Assembly: GCA_029550925.1 (NCBI GenBank)
Contig: JAKPGL010000068.1
Coordinates: 1-56,723 of the forward strand
Direction of reading: 5' to 3'
From: Planctomycetota bacterium
GTDB lineage: Bacteria > Planctomycetota > Planctomycetia > Pirellulales > Thermoguttaceae
DNA length: 56,723 nucleotides
Shown here: positions 26,105 to 34,478 of the stretch, in pieces
Layout of the letters: every line of letters starts with the position of its first letter
How positions within the stretch are numbered: position 1 is the stretch's first letter
Position numbers and translations under genes: made by a program
Notes under the pieces: model-generated
What the model saw: the letters and a program-made list of their open reading frames with translations, nothing else
Databases searched by the model: none
What the model was told of the DNA's origin: nothing

Positions 26105-27949
26105 TCATTCCTGCTCTGGCGGTTCCGGCAGGCTCAATTGCACCGGTTGCGCGCCGAACAAGTCGATGGCCTTTTGTACAAAGGCTCGCCGCTGGACCTC
26201 CGCCAATCGCTCTTGGTAAGAAGAATCTGTCGGCGGCGAACTCGGCGGCTTTTCGGTTTTCGCTTCGGACGTTTCGGCCAGTTGAAACGACACCTGCACC
26301 CGATAGCCCAGCAGTTCCTCTAACGCCTTCTCGAATCGGGCCAATTGCTCCGGCCGTTCGCAGAACGCTTTCGATACAGTATAGGCCGGATCGAAATAAA
26401 TCACCAGACGAGTTTCGCTCGACGCCGCAATCGAACTAAAATACCGACCGTGTTCTGCGACAATTCCTCCCACTCGCCGTAAAACCGCTTGCCAGATTTC
26501 AGCGGCGTTGTCCGGGCCTAGCTTTTGCCATTGGGAGGACTTAGGTCTTCCCGAAGGGGTTACGGCCTCTTCGTCCGATGTCTGCTCTGGGAGGGACTCT
26601 TTTTTTTTTGCCAAACTCTCCTCCTCCAAAGGCCCGGAGGAACCCCTCGAGGCGGCGGGAGCCTGCTCTTTGGATAACGGCGGCGCGGTTCGGCTCGCGG
26701 CCGAGCTTTCGGGAATGGTCCATTGTCCGCCGGATCGCATCGCCGCAATCAACTCCGAAAGCGATTCCAAGTTCTCCAACTGGCAGATGCGAACCAAGGC
26801 CAACTCCGCTAAAATGCGTCCTTGGGTGCTAAACTTCATCCGGCCCAACGTGTGATCCACCAGTTGCACGATCGCCAGCAAGGTTTGCAGTCCAAGCCGA
26901 CCTCCCGTCTGGATCACCTGATCGGCCATGCGGGAAGAGGTATAAACGAACATCTGGGCGGGGCACCCTAAGACCGCCGCCATGCAATCCCGAAAATAGC
27001 CTAACATCTGTTCCAATAAAATGGCGGGGTCCACCCCTTCTTGAATCGCTGCATCCAGCTCCGCCAGTGCCCCGGCCGCATCTCGCTCGATCAGCCGACC
27101 CACCAAGGCCGCCATCCGTTCGTCCCCGGCGGCGCCCAACAGCTCGTGTACATCTTCTAACGTGATCTTGCCTGGGGCAAAGGCCAGCAATTGTTCCAGT
27201 AGGGATTGGGCGTCCCGCATGGACCCGGCCGCCCGACGGGCGATCACCTCCAGGGCCTCCGGGTCCGCTGACACATTCTCTGACTCCACGATCTGTTGGA
27301 GCCGACGCAAAATCGCCTCCGTCCCGATACCCGCAAAATCAAACCGCTGGCAACGGGACAAGATGGTGATGGGGATTTTGTTCGGCTCGGTGGTGCAGAA
27401 GATGAATTTCACATGCTCCGGCGGTTCTTCCAATGTTTTGAGCAAGGCATTAAACGCCTCTTTGGTGAGCATGTGGACTTCGTCGATGATGTAGATTTTG
27501 AATCTTGCCCGGCTCGGACGCACATTGACGTTCTGCCGCAGGGCGCGTATCTCTTCGATCCCCCGATTGCTGGCGCCGTCGATCTCCAGCACATCCACAT
27601 CATCGCCGGTGCTGATGGCCTGGCAGATGTCGCACTGATTGCACGGTTGGGGGCTTACGCCCTGTTGGCAATTCAGGGCCTTGGCGAAAATCCGAGCCGT
27701 CGATGTTTTCCCCACCCCCCGGGCGCCGGTAAATAGATAGGCGTGTCCCACCCGGCTGGCGCTGATGGCGTTGGCCAGGGCCTTGGCCACATGTTCCTGA
27801 CCCACCAGGTCCTCAAACCGTTGGGGTCGATATCGGCGGGCGACGACGATGTACCCCCGCTGCTTGTCCCCAGCTTGGGCCTCTGGAGGGGGCGGTTCCG
27901 TCAAGGGACGCCCCTTCTTGGCCGGTCCACCAACGCCTCGTTCCACCAT
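26105..27949 (-). CDS. dnaX: DNA polymerase III subunits gamma/tau
   Basis: 614 residues, start at 27949. The clamp-loader ATPase is intact: Walker A at 75-82 (GARGVGKT), zinc module Cys94, Cys103, Cys106, Cys109, Walker B-like IYIIDEVHML, and sensor 1 region FIFCTTEPNKIP. Domain III ends near residue 390; a Ser/Pro/Glu-rich linker follows, then a C-terminal part from about 480 that would be specific to tau. A run of ten A's lies at codons 447-450 (described separately) and may generate a short gamma form. The SRP RNA gene is just upstream and ybaB, recR and rpoN follow on the same strand. Residues 1-35 form a Pro/Gly-rich extension before the usual ARRYRPQRF start. Confidence 0.97.
   Translation of the reverse strand: MVERGVGGPAKKGRPLTEPPPPEAQAGDKQRGYIVVARRYRPQRFEDLVGQEHVAKALANAISASRVGHAYLFTGARGVGKTSTARIFAKALNCQQGVSPQPCNQCDICQAISTGDDVDVLEIDGASNRGIEEIRALRQNVNVRPSRARFKIYIIDEVHMLTKEAFNALLKTLEEPPEHVKFIFCTTEPNKIPITILSRCQRFDFAGIGTEAILRRLQQIVESENVSADPEALEVIARRAAGSMRDAQSLLEQLLAFAPGKITLEDVHELLGAAGDERMAALVGRLIERDAAGALAELDAAIQEGVDPAILLEQMLGYFRDCMAAVLGCPAQMFVYTSSRMADQVIQTGGRLGLQTLLAIVQLVDHTLGRMKFSTQGRILAELALVRICQLENLESLSELIAAMRSGGQWTIPESSAASRTAPPLSKEQAPAASRGSSGPLEEESLAKKKESLPEQTSDEEAVTPSGRPKSSQWQKLGPDNAAEIWQAVLRRVGGIVAEHGRYFSSIAASSETRLVIYFDPAYTVSKAFCERPEQLARFEKALEELLGYRVQVSFQLAETSEAKTEKPPSSPPTDSSYQERLAEVQRRAFVQKAIDLFGAQPVQLSLPEPPEQE
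26600..26627 (-). promoter_or_regulatory. dnaX: probable programmed frameshift/slippage site in dnaX
   Basis: On the minus strand GGAGGAGGAGAG (26627-26616) precedes GCA AAA AAA AAA GAG, that is ten A's at 26609-26600. Reading after a -1 shift stops at 26541 (about 469 residues in all); after a +1 shift it stops at 26560 (about 462 residues). In E. coli dnaX an A-AAA-AAG site with a Shine-Dalgarno-like stretch about ten bases upstream makes gamma by -1 frameshifting, and in Thermus thermophilus dnaX a run of nine A's causes transcriptional slippage. Position and context match both. Confidence 0.75.
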
Positions 27950-28024
27950 CGAAAGACCTTTTCATGGATAGACACTACCACCCTGCTCCTCCCACCCCCA
28001 CGGCTGTGATGATCCAAAAAGTTC

Positions 28025-28133
28025 GGCCCCCAACGGGAGGCCCACTACACATGGTTGTCTTGCTTATGGCTGCTGACTTTCGTCCCTGACCAGGTTCACA
28101 AGTCCCCATTGTAGGGGCCCCCCGTTGGAGGCC
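28025..28133 (-). ncRNA. ffs: signal recognition particle RNA, bacterial small type
   Basis: 109 nt on the minus strand, 75 bp upstream of dnaX. The ends pair in a helix of about 19 bp (GGCCTCCAACGGGGGGCCC with GGGCCTCCCGTTGGGGGCC, including G-U pairs). The conserved Ffh-binding domain IV is visible: ACCTGGTCAGG, then GAC-GAAA-GTC, then AGCAGCC. This equals the E. coli 4.5S core GGTCAGG...GGAA...AGCAGCC with a GAAA instead of a GGAA tetraloop. After the 3' end come gaac and TTTTT, consistent with intrinsic termination. The gene sits near dnaX in many bacteria. It binds Ffh to target nascent membrane proteins. Confidence 0.93.
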
Positions 28134-28190
28134 GATCTGGCTTATTTCTCCCGGCATCCTGAATTGGAAAAGCGTTCTCTGTATTAATTA

Positions 28191-28219
28191 GTTTTAAGCG
28201 AAAACAATCAGTTCGTCAA
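28191..28219 (-). promoter_or_regulatory. candidate promoter of the SRP RNA
   Basis: On the minus strand TTGACG and TAAAAC are separated by about 17 bases. The distance to the mature RNA 5' end (28133) is about 50 bases beyond the expected start site, so a leader would have to be trimmed. Moderate match only. Confidence 0.4.
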
Positions 28220-28518
28220 AGGGGCACCCCCCCCACCCGGAGGAACTGTTTATCGGGGGGAGTCTCCCCCTCCTCCCTCTGATGCGAACCTCGGCCTGGA
28301 CGCTCTCCCCCGAATAGGTCCCCTTATGGTAGCTTCCCTTTGGGGCCAAGGGGAGATATCCTTAAAATTGTAGGGTTTTGCGATTGAACTTCCCACAGTT
28401 CTGCCATAGGCCGACGGCTGAAGAAAGCCCCCAATAGTCCGGCTGCCTTCCAGAACTCTTCCATAATCCTAACGAAACCCTTTTAGGTCTGTAGCATTTT
28501 CTTCAAGGAGAGTTTCTC
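28220..28518. other. intergenic, no gene seen
   Basis: About 300 bp between the SRP RNA promoter and the exported epimerase-like gene. It holds a GC-rich stretch with a short palindrome (GGGGGAGTCTCCCCC near 28256-28270). No coding frame or clear promoter; the downstream start codon follows AAGGAGAG. Confidence 0.3.
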
Positions 28519-29424
28519 ATGCCAGGCTTCCGTGAAAGTAGAAATCGAACGTGGTGGGGAAAACCAGCTCAGGTGGGGCGGGTAGGTTTAGGGCTGGGGG
28601 TGATGGGCCTATTGGGGGTGGGCTTGTGGGGTGGTTTAGCCGGGGCCGCCGAGAAGGACGCTCCGTACCAGTTTTTTGTCTTCGACAATGGTCTGCGGGG
28701 AATTGCCGGCCCCCCGAAGGTCCTCAAAGAGCTTGGATATGCCGGGGTGGCATGGGGCGGCTGGAACGTGGCTCCGGTGGTCAAACAGTACCAGTCCCAG
28801 GGATTGAAGGTCTTCAGCACCTATGTGAGTTGCCATTTGGACAAGACGCCTGCCTACGATCCGGCCGCGAAAGAGGCGATTCGTCAGCTTCGAGGAACGG
28901 ATGTGGTTTTGTGGCTTTGTGTGTTAGGGGGCAAACCAGGTCAGGAAGACGAAAAGGCGGTTGGGATCGTTCGGGAAATTGCCGATCTGGCCGAGGGGGC
29001 GGGGCTCCGGGTGGCCCTCTACCCGCATACAGGCTTCTACGTAGCCACCACAGCCGACGCCCTCCGCCTGGTCCGACAGATCAACCGAAAAAATGTCGGC
29101 GTTTCGATCAACCTATGCCACGAACTGATGACCGACCAAGCGGAGAAACTGCCCACCACCATCCGGGAGGCCATGCCGTATTTGTTCTTGGTTTCCATCA
29201 ACGGGGCGGACGCCAAGCAACCAGGCTTCGGCTGGGAACATTTGATCCAACCGCTTGGCCGGGGCAACTTCGATGTCTATGGACTGCTCAAGCAACTTCA
29301 TGCGGCCGGCTACCGGGGGCCGATCGGTCTGCAATGTTACGGACTCAAAGGGGACGCCTTGGAGAATCTTCGGCAGTCGATCGGCGCCTGGCGGGAGTAC
29401 ATGGCCCGGCTGAGCGGGGAATAG
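28519..29424 (+). CDS. exported sugar isomerase/epimerase-like TIM barrel
   Basis: 301 residues, ATG at 28519 after AAGGAG. An N-terminal signal sequence with a Gly/Leu-rich core (GLGLGVMGLLGVGLWGGLAGAAE) indicates export, in contrast to the cytoplasmic relative at 13365. The barrel pattern is seen in ELGYAGVAWGGW, LKVFSTYVSCHLD, GLRVALYPHTGFYVAT, VGVSINLCHELM, FLVSINGAD and GYRGPIGLQCYGLKGD. The usual metal-ligand Glu in ALYPHTG-type strands is replaced by the HTG context, as in many exported planctomycete members. Substrate unknown; such proteins are common in planctomycetes that degrade polysaccharides and are usually annotated as xylose isomerase-like. Encoded alone. Confidence 0.82.
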   Translation: MPGFRESRNRTWWGKPAQVGRVGLGLGVMGLLGVGLWGGLAGAAEKDAPYQFFVFDNGLRGIAGPPKVLKELGYAGVAWGGWNVAPVVKQYQSQGLKVFSTYVSCHLDKTPAYDPAAKEAIRQLRGTDVVLWLCVLGGKPGQEDEKAVGIVREIADLAEGAGLRVALYPHTGFYVATTADALRLVRQINRKNVGVSINLCHELMTDQAEKLPTTIREAMPYLFLVSINGADAKQPGFGWEHLIQPLGRGNFDVYGLLKQLHAAGYRGPIGLQCYGLKGDALENLRQSIGAWREYMARLSGE

Positions 29425-29612
29425 ACGACGGAGGGGCGGAGGGCGGTAAGCCTCGGACGCTCCTGCAAGGGTAGGGCGAGGACGCTTACCGGAGCCGCGC
29501 CCGTAAGGAAGCGGCTTTGGTGGAACCCAAGCCGGCTGCCTGCCAAAATCCTGTCCTCTCCGACCAGCATTAGGATCTGCCCAAGTCGGCGCCGCCGAAG
29601 AGGAAGGTCCCG

Positions 29613-29764
29613 TTTGGAGTGCGGCGGCAAGGGGCCGTCTAAGTCCCGCGACGCCGCTTTGGCAACAGGAACAAAATTCCCCCAGGAATGCTCCCTATAG
29701 ATAAGAAAAAATAAAGCGGGCCTGTCGTCCGTCTTTCAGGACGGCCTTCCCGCCGCACTCCAAA
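29613..29764. repeat. 152-bp element with terminal inverted repeats
   Basis: The left end TTTGGAGTGCGGCGG (29613-29627) is matched exactly, in reverse complement, by the right end at 29750-29764. Beyond these 15 bases similarity continues (cAAGG against gAAGG, then CCGTCT against CCGTCC after a 2-base gap), giving repeats of about 26 bp. Inside are two smaller hairpins: GCGGCG/CGCCGC (29621-29657) and CCGTC-tttcag-GACGG near 29729-29744. No coding capacity. It looks like a small non-autonomous or REP-like element. The gap 29425-29806 contains nothing else convincing; similar GC-rich words (gcggctttggtgg near 29507) may be decayed copies. Confidence 0.7.
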
Positions 29765-29806
29765 ATGTGTAGATACCCGCGCATAAGAACACGCTAGGAG
29801 AGAATA

Positions 29807-30772
29807 ATGTCCAATGCAATTCGAGGCGGCAGGGGGTTCCGATGGGTGGGGTGGGTGCTGATCAGCCTGATCTGGGGAGGTTGCCAGTCCGAGGCAAGCC
29901 GTTCCCAGCCGGGGGTGGAAGCATGGGTCCAGCGGATTCAAGAATTTTACCACCGCCATCAGAAGTTGCCGGATCGACTGACAGATTTACAGGAGTGTTT
30001 CGCCAGCGCGGAGGAATTCCACCAGGCGCTGCGGAACCCGGTAACCGGCGACGATCCTGGGTATGAATACGTCAAGCCGCCGCGGGGAGTGGTGGGGACG
30101 GCCTTAGCCGATCGGGTGGTCATGGTGTATCAGTTGCGAGCAGGTCAACAGGCGTGGGATTTGCCGGTCGGATACGTGTGCGGGCAGGCGGGTCTGCTGC
30201 GACCGAGCGACATTACGGATACCGTGCCGAAGTGGCAAACGTTTCAGCCGCCCGAAGCGCCGGTTCAACTGGCGTTTCCGGCGCCGCCCGAACGGCCCCA
30301 AGAAGCCCACGATAGCAGCCTCGACGCTCGGCAAAACAGCGACTCTCCAGAGCAGCAAAAACCCAAGGCCCTCCAAGCCAAGTCGTTTCCGCCCTCGCCG
30401 CAGTCCAAAGACGCCGCCGTATGGAGTTATCGGGCCTCCTTTTGCGGCTTGGAGTATATGCTGTTTGGGATGCAAAACGCTTTATTTTATCAAATGGCCA
30501 GGGAGGACCCTTACCGACTGATGGACATGCTCTGTGAAGGATTGACAAAGCAGCAACAGACGGAACTCCGAAGCCGGGAGAAACTGCGCCTCCAGGATCG
30601 GCCTGTTTTGGATGTCGAACTGTTCCTGCCTCAGTACCGTCACCAACTTCGGGTGCGATGGTGTTTGGCAGGGACTCGTTTATATTGCCTTTCGGTAACC
30701 GGACCGGAAGGCGCCCTGAACGAAGACAATGTCGGCAAGTTTTTCCAATCCTTCCGATTGTTGGAACCCTGA
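29807..30772 (+). CDS. predicted lipoprotein of unknown function
   Basis: 321 residues, ATG at 29807 after TAGGAGAG. A signal sequence (WVGWVLISLIWGGC) ends in Cys25 or so, fitting a lipoprotein. Residues about 35-100 resemble the small beta/alpha module seen in exported proteins with pseudopilin-like or T2SS-like segments (IQEFYHRHQKLPDRLTDLQE ... NPVTGDDPGYEYVKPP); this similarity is loose. A Pro/Gln/Ser-rich linker (about 145-205) leads to a C-terminal domain (SYRASFCGLEYMLFGMQNALFY ... VRWCLAGTRLYCLSVTGPEG ... FFQSFRLLEP) whose ending resembles domains in other planctomycete exported proteins. No enzyme motifs. Confidence 0.7.
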   Translation: MSNAIRGGRGFRWVGWVLISLIWGGCQSEASRSQPGVEAWVQRIQEFYHRHQKLPDRLTDLQECFASAEEFHQALRNPVTGDDPGYEYVKPPRGVVGTALADRVVMVYQLRAGQQAWDLPVGYVCGQAGLLRPSDITDTVPKWQTFQPPEAPVQLAFPAPPERPQEAHDSSLDARQNSDSPEQQKPKALQAKSFPPSPQSKDAAVWSYRASFCGLEYMLFGMQNALFYQMAREDPYRLMDMLCEGLTKQQQTELRSREKLRLQDRPVLDVELFLPQYRHQLRVRWCLAGTRLYCLSVTGPEGALNEDNVGKFFQSFRLLEP

Positions 30773-31199
30773 CCGATCGTTTGCATCCTAGAAATCGGTT
30801 CTCAACCGGTAGATGAACGAAGTCCCCATGTTGCCCCGTAGTTGCGGGATTTTGAGCCGCTTGCTAGAAAATCCCCCTGCTGTTTGTCCCCGGAGCCGGT
30901 TGCAGTGTCGCCGCCGACCTACAACCGCTTGGGATAACATCCTGATGCCAGGCTTCAAGCTATAGGTGGTTGAGCAACCGGCTCTTGTCCCCGACCCGAC
31001 GGCTTTTCAACCGGCCCGCCAAAAGGTAAACTGTTCTTTTTGATACCCATGAGAGAACCCCAAACCGTTCTTTCGATTGTAGCGCCATTTTAGCCGACCG
31101 GCTAAACTGACGCCGATGAGGAAGGCCGCTTTGGCTGTGTGCAAGCAAAAACGTTTCTTTTCGTCGTTTCTGGTCCCATAATGAGGGAATCTTTCGACC
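30773..31199. other. intergenic, one short hairpin
   Basis: About 430 bp without a convincing frame. A 7-bp hairpin TTTAGCC-gacc-GGCTAAA lies at 31089-31106, with no T-run. The downstream gene begins with GTG after GAGGGA. Confidence 0.35.
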
Positions 31200-31730
31200 G
31201 TGATCCTTTTTTTAGAACATTCGGGGCCGATCCTCCTGGTAGGCGTGATCCTGGAGGTGATCTTTGGGAGTATCCTGGTCCGGACGGGCCGAGGGGTATG
31301 GCTGGGGCCGATGATTGGTGTTCTTCTGTTGACTTTAGGCGGCGTGTTCCTGGAACGCTGGATCGAAACGCCCAAAGAACAAGTCGCCGGTGTGTTGTAC
31401 GGCGCCGCCTCGGCAATCGAGCATAATGATGTGGAGGGGCTTTTTGAATATATTTCTCCCACGGCTCGCTATACACCGCAACGCGCCCGAAGCGTACTCC
31501 AGCAATATCGGTTTCAGCAGGCCCGCATTACCCATCTGGAAATTGAGATCAACCCATTGACCAGTCCGCCCACGGCGACGGCCCACCTGGTCGGCTGGAT
31601 CAACATCGAAGACACCCAAGGCCAACCCTTTTACGCCGGCCGGATAACGCTGGAAGTCCAATTGCGATGGGAAAAAGACCGATGGCGGATCACCGGCCAC
31701 CAAGAGCAGGAAGTTCGTTCGGATTGGTAA
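31200..31730 (+). CDS. small membrane protein with an NTF2-like domain
   Basis: 176 residues from a GTG at 31200 (GAGGGA upstream). Two N-terminal membrane segments are clear (GPILLVGVILEVIFGSILV and WLGPMIGVLLLTLGGVFLE). The soluble part from about residue 57 looks like an NTF2/SnoaL-like fold: a first helix ASAIEHNDVEGLFEYIS, then strands ITHLEIEINPLTSPPTATAHL, GRITLEVQLRWEKDRWRITGHQE. Such domains often bind ligands or oligomerise; no catalytic residues can be assigned. It is encoded alone and faces the convergent minus-strand gene ending at 31831. Confidence 0.65.
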   Translation: MILFLEHSGPILLVGVILEVIFGSILVRTGRGVWLGPMIGVLLLTLGGVFLERWIETPKEQVAGVLYGAASAIEHNDVEGLFEYISPTARYTPQRARSVLQQYRFQQARITHLEIEINPLTSPPTATAHLVGWINIEDTQGQPFYAGRITLEVQLRWEKDRWRITGHQEQEVRSDW

Positions 31731-31830
31731 CCGGGGTGGGTGCGCGTGCAGAGAGCCCGTTCGATGGAGCCCCAAAGGATACACGCCCCCAAATGAATAG
31801 CCCCTCAACAGGTTGGCTTCCCCGGAGGAT

Positions 31831-32445
31831 TTAGGGTGCGGGTGGGGCGGCGGTTGCCGGCGGCCAAACCGGCAACGGAACCATCCCATACGGATAGCCG
31901 TACCGGTTCCAGGCCCCATAGGGGTTCTGCCACGATTGAAACGGCAAGGTCCAAGGCCCTTGCGGATTGCCCCACGGACCAAAAGGCGTGGCCCCTGGCC
32001 GGAACGGATACAGCCATTCTCCATAAGGCCGAATGGATTCCCCAGCGCCCCAGGTTTCCACCACATGCCGATAGTCGAAACTGCCCCGGACCGAAATGCC
32101 CGAGCGTTTATGTCGGTAGCCGCTCTCTTGATAGGTCGGATCACCGGGAACCACAGCAGGCGGGGGGGCCTGGTACTGGACAAGCCGTTGGTCCGTGCCG
32201 GGAGCGTGACTGAATCGGGCCGGCTGGAACATCCAACTGGGTTGGGCCTGTGCCGCAGAGGAGCACTCCGCAGTGCAGTCGGACGATTGTCCCAGGGCTG
32301 GGAGATTCAGCCCCAGAAAAGCCCCTATTCCAACCAGTAGAAATACCCATGCTTTTTCTGGTCGGCTGGGCCGCCCCTTGAATGAGGGGGTACGCTGAAA
32401 GAAGAGTGCTCGTTTGCCGGGGCTGAAGGATCGGTTGCCGCTCAC
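31831..32445 (-). CDS. exported Pro/Gly/Tyr/Trp-rich protein
   Basis: About 204 residues from a GTG at 32445 that follows GGAAAGAG at good spacing; an in-frame ATG at 32535 would add 30 residues without a ribosome binding site. A hydrophobic signal (AWVFLLVGIGAFLGLNLPALGQ) comes after a basic N-region of about 30 residues. The mature protein starts with Cys (SSDCTAECSSAA) and its C-terminal half is built of short repeated words PYGEW, PFGPWG, PQGPW, PFQSW, PYGAW, RYGYPYG. The composition suggests an extended surface or matrix protein. No domain is recognised. Confidence 0.6.
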   Translation of the reverse strand: MSGNRSFSPGKRALFFQRTPSFKGRPSRPEKAWVFLLVGIGAFLGLNLPALGQSSDCTAECSSAAQAQPSWMFQPARFSHAPGTDQRLVQYQAPPPAVVPGDPTYQESGYRHKRSGISVRGSFDYRHVVETWGAGESIRPYGEWLYPFRPGATPFGPWGNPQGPWTLPFQSWQNPYGAWNRYGYPYGMVPLPVWPPATAAPPAP

Positions 32446-32711
32446 GGTGTTTACTCTTTCCAACAGGGCGGGGCGGAATGTTTCGGATGGACAACATTCA
32501 GGCCGGGTTTTCCGCCCTCGAAGCCCGGTAAACACCTATCGAGCAAACCCCGTTCCACGACGCCGGAAACGTCGGAGCAGTTACCCCCCCATCTGGGTTA
32601 TCTGTCCGAATTCCCACTGGAAGGAAAGATCCAGCGGTCGAGTCATCCCCCTGAATCGGCAGAGACGCCAACCGTGAACCGAAAGCTGGCCTACACAATT
32701 CGATAAAAGAG

Positions 32712-33305
32712 CTACGGGGCGGGACGTTCGACCAGTAGCGGGGGGTCGGCCGGATCATACTGCGGCATTTGGGCCGCCTTCTGCGGATCATAGACGTATC
32801 GGGCGCCCGGTGGAAGCGGCGGAAGTTGGATGCCGTTCTCTTGGATGATCTTTTCCATGAACTCCTGGTGGGTCTTGGGAAAATGGCCGTGTACGCCCCG
32901 ATAAAGATTCATGGCATGAGGAATTTGAATCCGAAAGACGACCATCTGAGGGGCCTTGAAATAGACGGAAATCGGTTCGGTGATCAGGCCGCCGCCGTAA
33001 CCTTGCCCCTTGGGGCTGACGCCCACCACAGCCTTTTCCCGCACCACGGTCGGAGGGTTTTCCCCAGGGACTTTGGCGCCGCCGGGGCCGGTTGCTTCCC
33101 CAGAAGACGCCTTTTCTCCTTGGGCCGTGGGAAGGGAATCGGGCCTATCCGTAGAAGGAAGGGGGCGACGGCGTGCAGCCGGGGCAGGGGAACCCGATGG
33201 GTTCGATCGTGCGGGGCCGGAACCAGGCTGTTCACAACCGGCCGCCCCAATTGCCAGGCAACCAGCCAGCCAACCGATCGAAAATATCTTCTGAACTGCT
33301 CGCAT
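32712..33305 (-). CDS. predicted lipoprotein, planctomycete family
   Basis: 197 residues, ATG at 33305 with GGAGC upstream. Signal and lipobox are clear (IGWLAGCLAIGAAGC, then EQPG). A Pro/Ser/Gly-rich linker spans about residues 25-100. The C-terminal 95 residues look conserved in type: ITEPISVYFKAPQMVVFRIQIPHAMNLYRGVHG, HFPKTHQEFMEKIIQENGIQLPPLPPGARYVYDP. The pattern (helix, a small G-x-x-P turn, a loop LPPLPPG) recalls the short C-terminal modules of exported planctomycete proteins with pseudopilin-like segments. Function unknown. The neighbour at 31831 is on the same strand, but the 266-bp gap argues against tight coupling. Confidence 0.75.
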   Translation of the reverse strand: MRAVQKIFSIGWLAGCLAIGAAGCEQPGSGPARSNPSGSPAPAARRRPLPSTDRPDSLPTAQGEKASSGEATGPGGAKVPGENPPTVVREKAVVGVSPKGQGYGGGLITEPISVYFKAPQMVVFRIQIPHAMNLYRGVHGHFPKTHQEFMEKIIQENGIQLPPLPPGARYVYDPQKAAQMPQYDPADPPLLVERPAP

Positions 33306-33422
33306 GAGAAAAGCTCCTTGGACGGAAGATCGCCCAGGCCGAAGGAATTGTAGGCCCGTGAGGAACCCCTTGGAGAGAAAAGAGGGATGTCTGGCCCGGG
33401 GGTGTATTGCCCTTAGGAGGCA

Positions 33423-34478
33423 TTATTGCATGGCGGCGCGCACGGCGTCAAGGACCTTGAGCCGGGCCTGGGGGAGGGGGTCTGCCAGCAAAGCGCCGGC
33501 GGCTTGTCGATGGCCGCCGCCGCCGAACAAGCCGGCCAGTTGGCTGCAATCCAACTGGGATCGGCTTCGGAAGCTGACCTTCACACCGCCGCTTGCCAGT
33601 TCGATGAACATCAGAGCCGCCTCCGCACCGGCCGCCGTCATCAACAGATTGATCAAATCCTCCGTATCCGACGGGAGGGCGCCGGTGGCCTGGAAGTCCG
33701 AGCGTTCGATCCAGGAGTGGATCAGCCGGCCGTTGAGTTCCGTCTCGGCCCGCATGAGCACCCGCCCCATCAGACGCAGTCGGCCTAGGGAATCGTTTTC
33801 GTATAATTGCTGATAAATTCGGTCAGGCGATGCGCCTGCGTCGGCCAAGGCGGCGGCCAAGCGGTAGGTGTCCGCCCGAGTCGAACCAAACCGAAACCAT
33901 CCCGTGTCTGTCGCCACGGCGGCAAATAACTGAGTCGCCGACATCGGGTCCAACGAGACGCCCCACCGGCAAGCCAATTCATAGACCAATCGGCCTGTAG
34001 CCTCCGCCGTAGGGTCTTTGAATTCCTCCGCTCCCAGGTCTTCCGAACGAAAGTGATGGTCTAGGACGATCTTCGGTACGGCGGTGCTGCGGACCCATGA
34101 GGCGGCCTCGCCCAATTGCGACCAGGCCGAGGTATCCAAAATCACCACCAGATCGGCGGTTTCTAGTTCTTCGGGCTGCACGTCCCGCCCCAGACGCCGA
34201 AATCGCTTCTGCGGGTCCAAAAACTGAAACGTGGGCGGCACATCAAATGCCCCTACTAAAACCACATCTTTGCCCATCCGTTCCAAAAAAGTCCCTAAAG
34301 CCAGCGTACTGCCCAAGGCGTCGCAATCGGGCCGCACATGGGTTACCAGCACCACCCGGTGGGCCTGCTGAAGCCGCTGGATCAGCCGACCCCAATCAAT
34401 CGTCTGGGGAGAACCGACGGCTTCCTTAGAAGCGGACAATGCGGACGACTCAGGCAATCGACCACCAGGATCATTCAC
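33423..34478 (-). CDS. nrnA: DHH-family oligoribonuclease / pAp phosphatase
   Basis: 351 residues from a GTG at 34478 whose GTGA overlaps the ribF stop codon, so translation is coupled. The DHH domain is intact: LVTHVRPDCDALGSTLAL near residue 41, a DLVVILDTSAW block, and the namesake IVLDHHFRSEDLG. The DHHA1 part ends with GGGGHRQAAGALL. NrnA-type proteins degrade very short RNA fragments and remove the 3' phosphate from pAp using manganese. Pairing with ribF (and often rbfA and truB) is known in several phyla. Confidence 0.92.
   Translation of the reverse strand: MNDPGGRLPESSALSASKEAVGSPQTIDWGRLIQRLQQAHRVVLVTHVRPDCDALGSTLALGTFLERMGKDVVLVGAFDVPPTFQFLDPQKRFRRLGRDVQPEELETADLVVILDTSAWSQLGEAASWVRSTAVPKIVLDHHFRSEDLGAEEFKDPTAEATGRLVYELACRWGVSLDPMSATQLFAAVATDTGWFRFGSTRADTYRLAAALADAGASPDRIYQQLYENDSLGRLRLMGRVLMRAETELNGRLIHSWIERSDFQATGALPSDTEDLINLLMTAAGAEAALMFIELASGGVKVSFRSRSQLDCSQLAGLFGGGGHRQAAGALLADPLPQARLKVLDAVRAAMQ

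Noticed and set aside
31086-31097. CATTTTAGCCGA, shared with the outer arm of the foldback element at 43420-43431
   Set aside because: Again only 12 bases, within chance expectation; the flanks differ.
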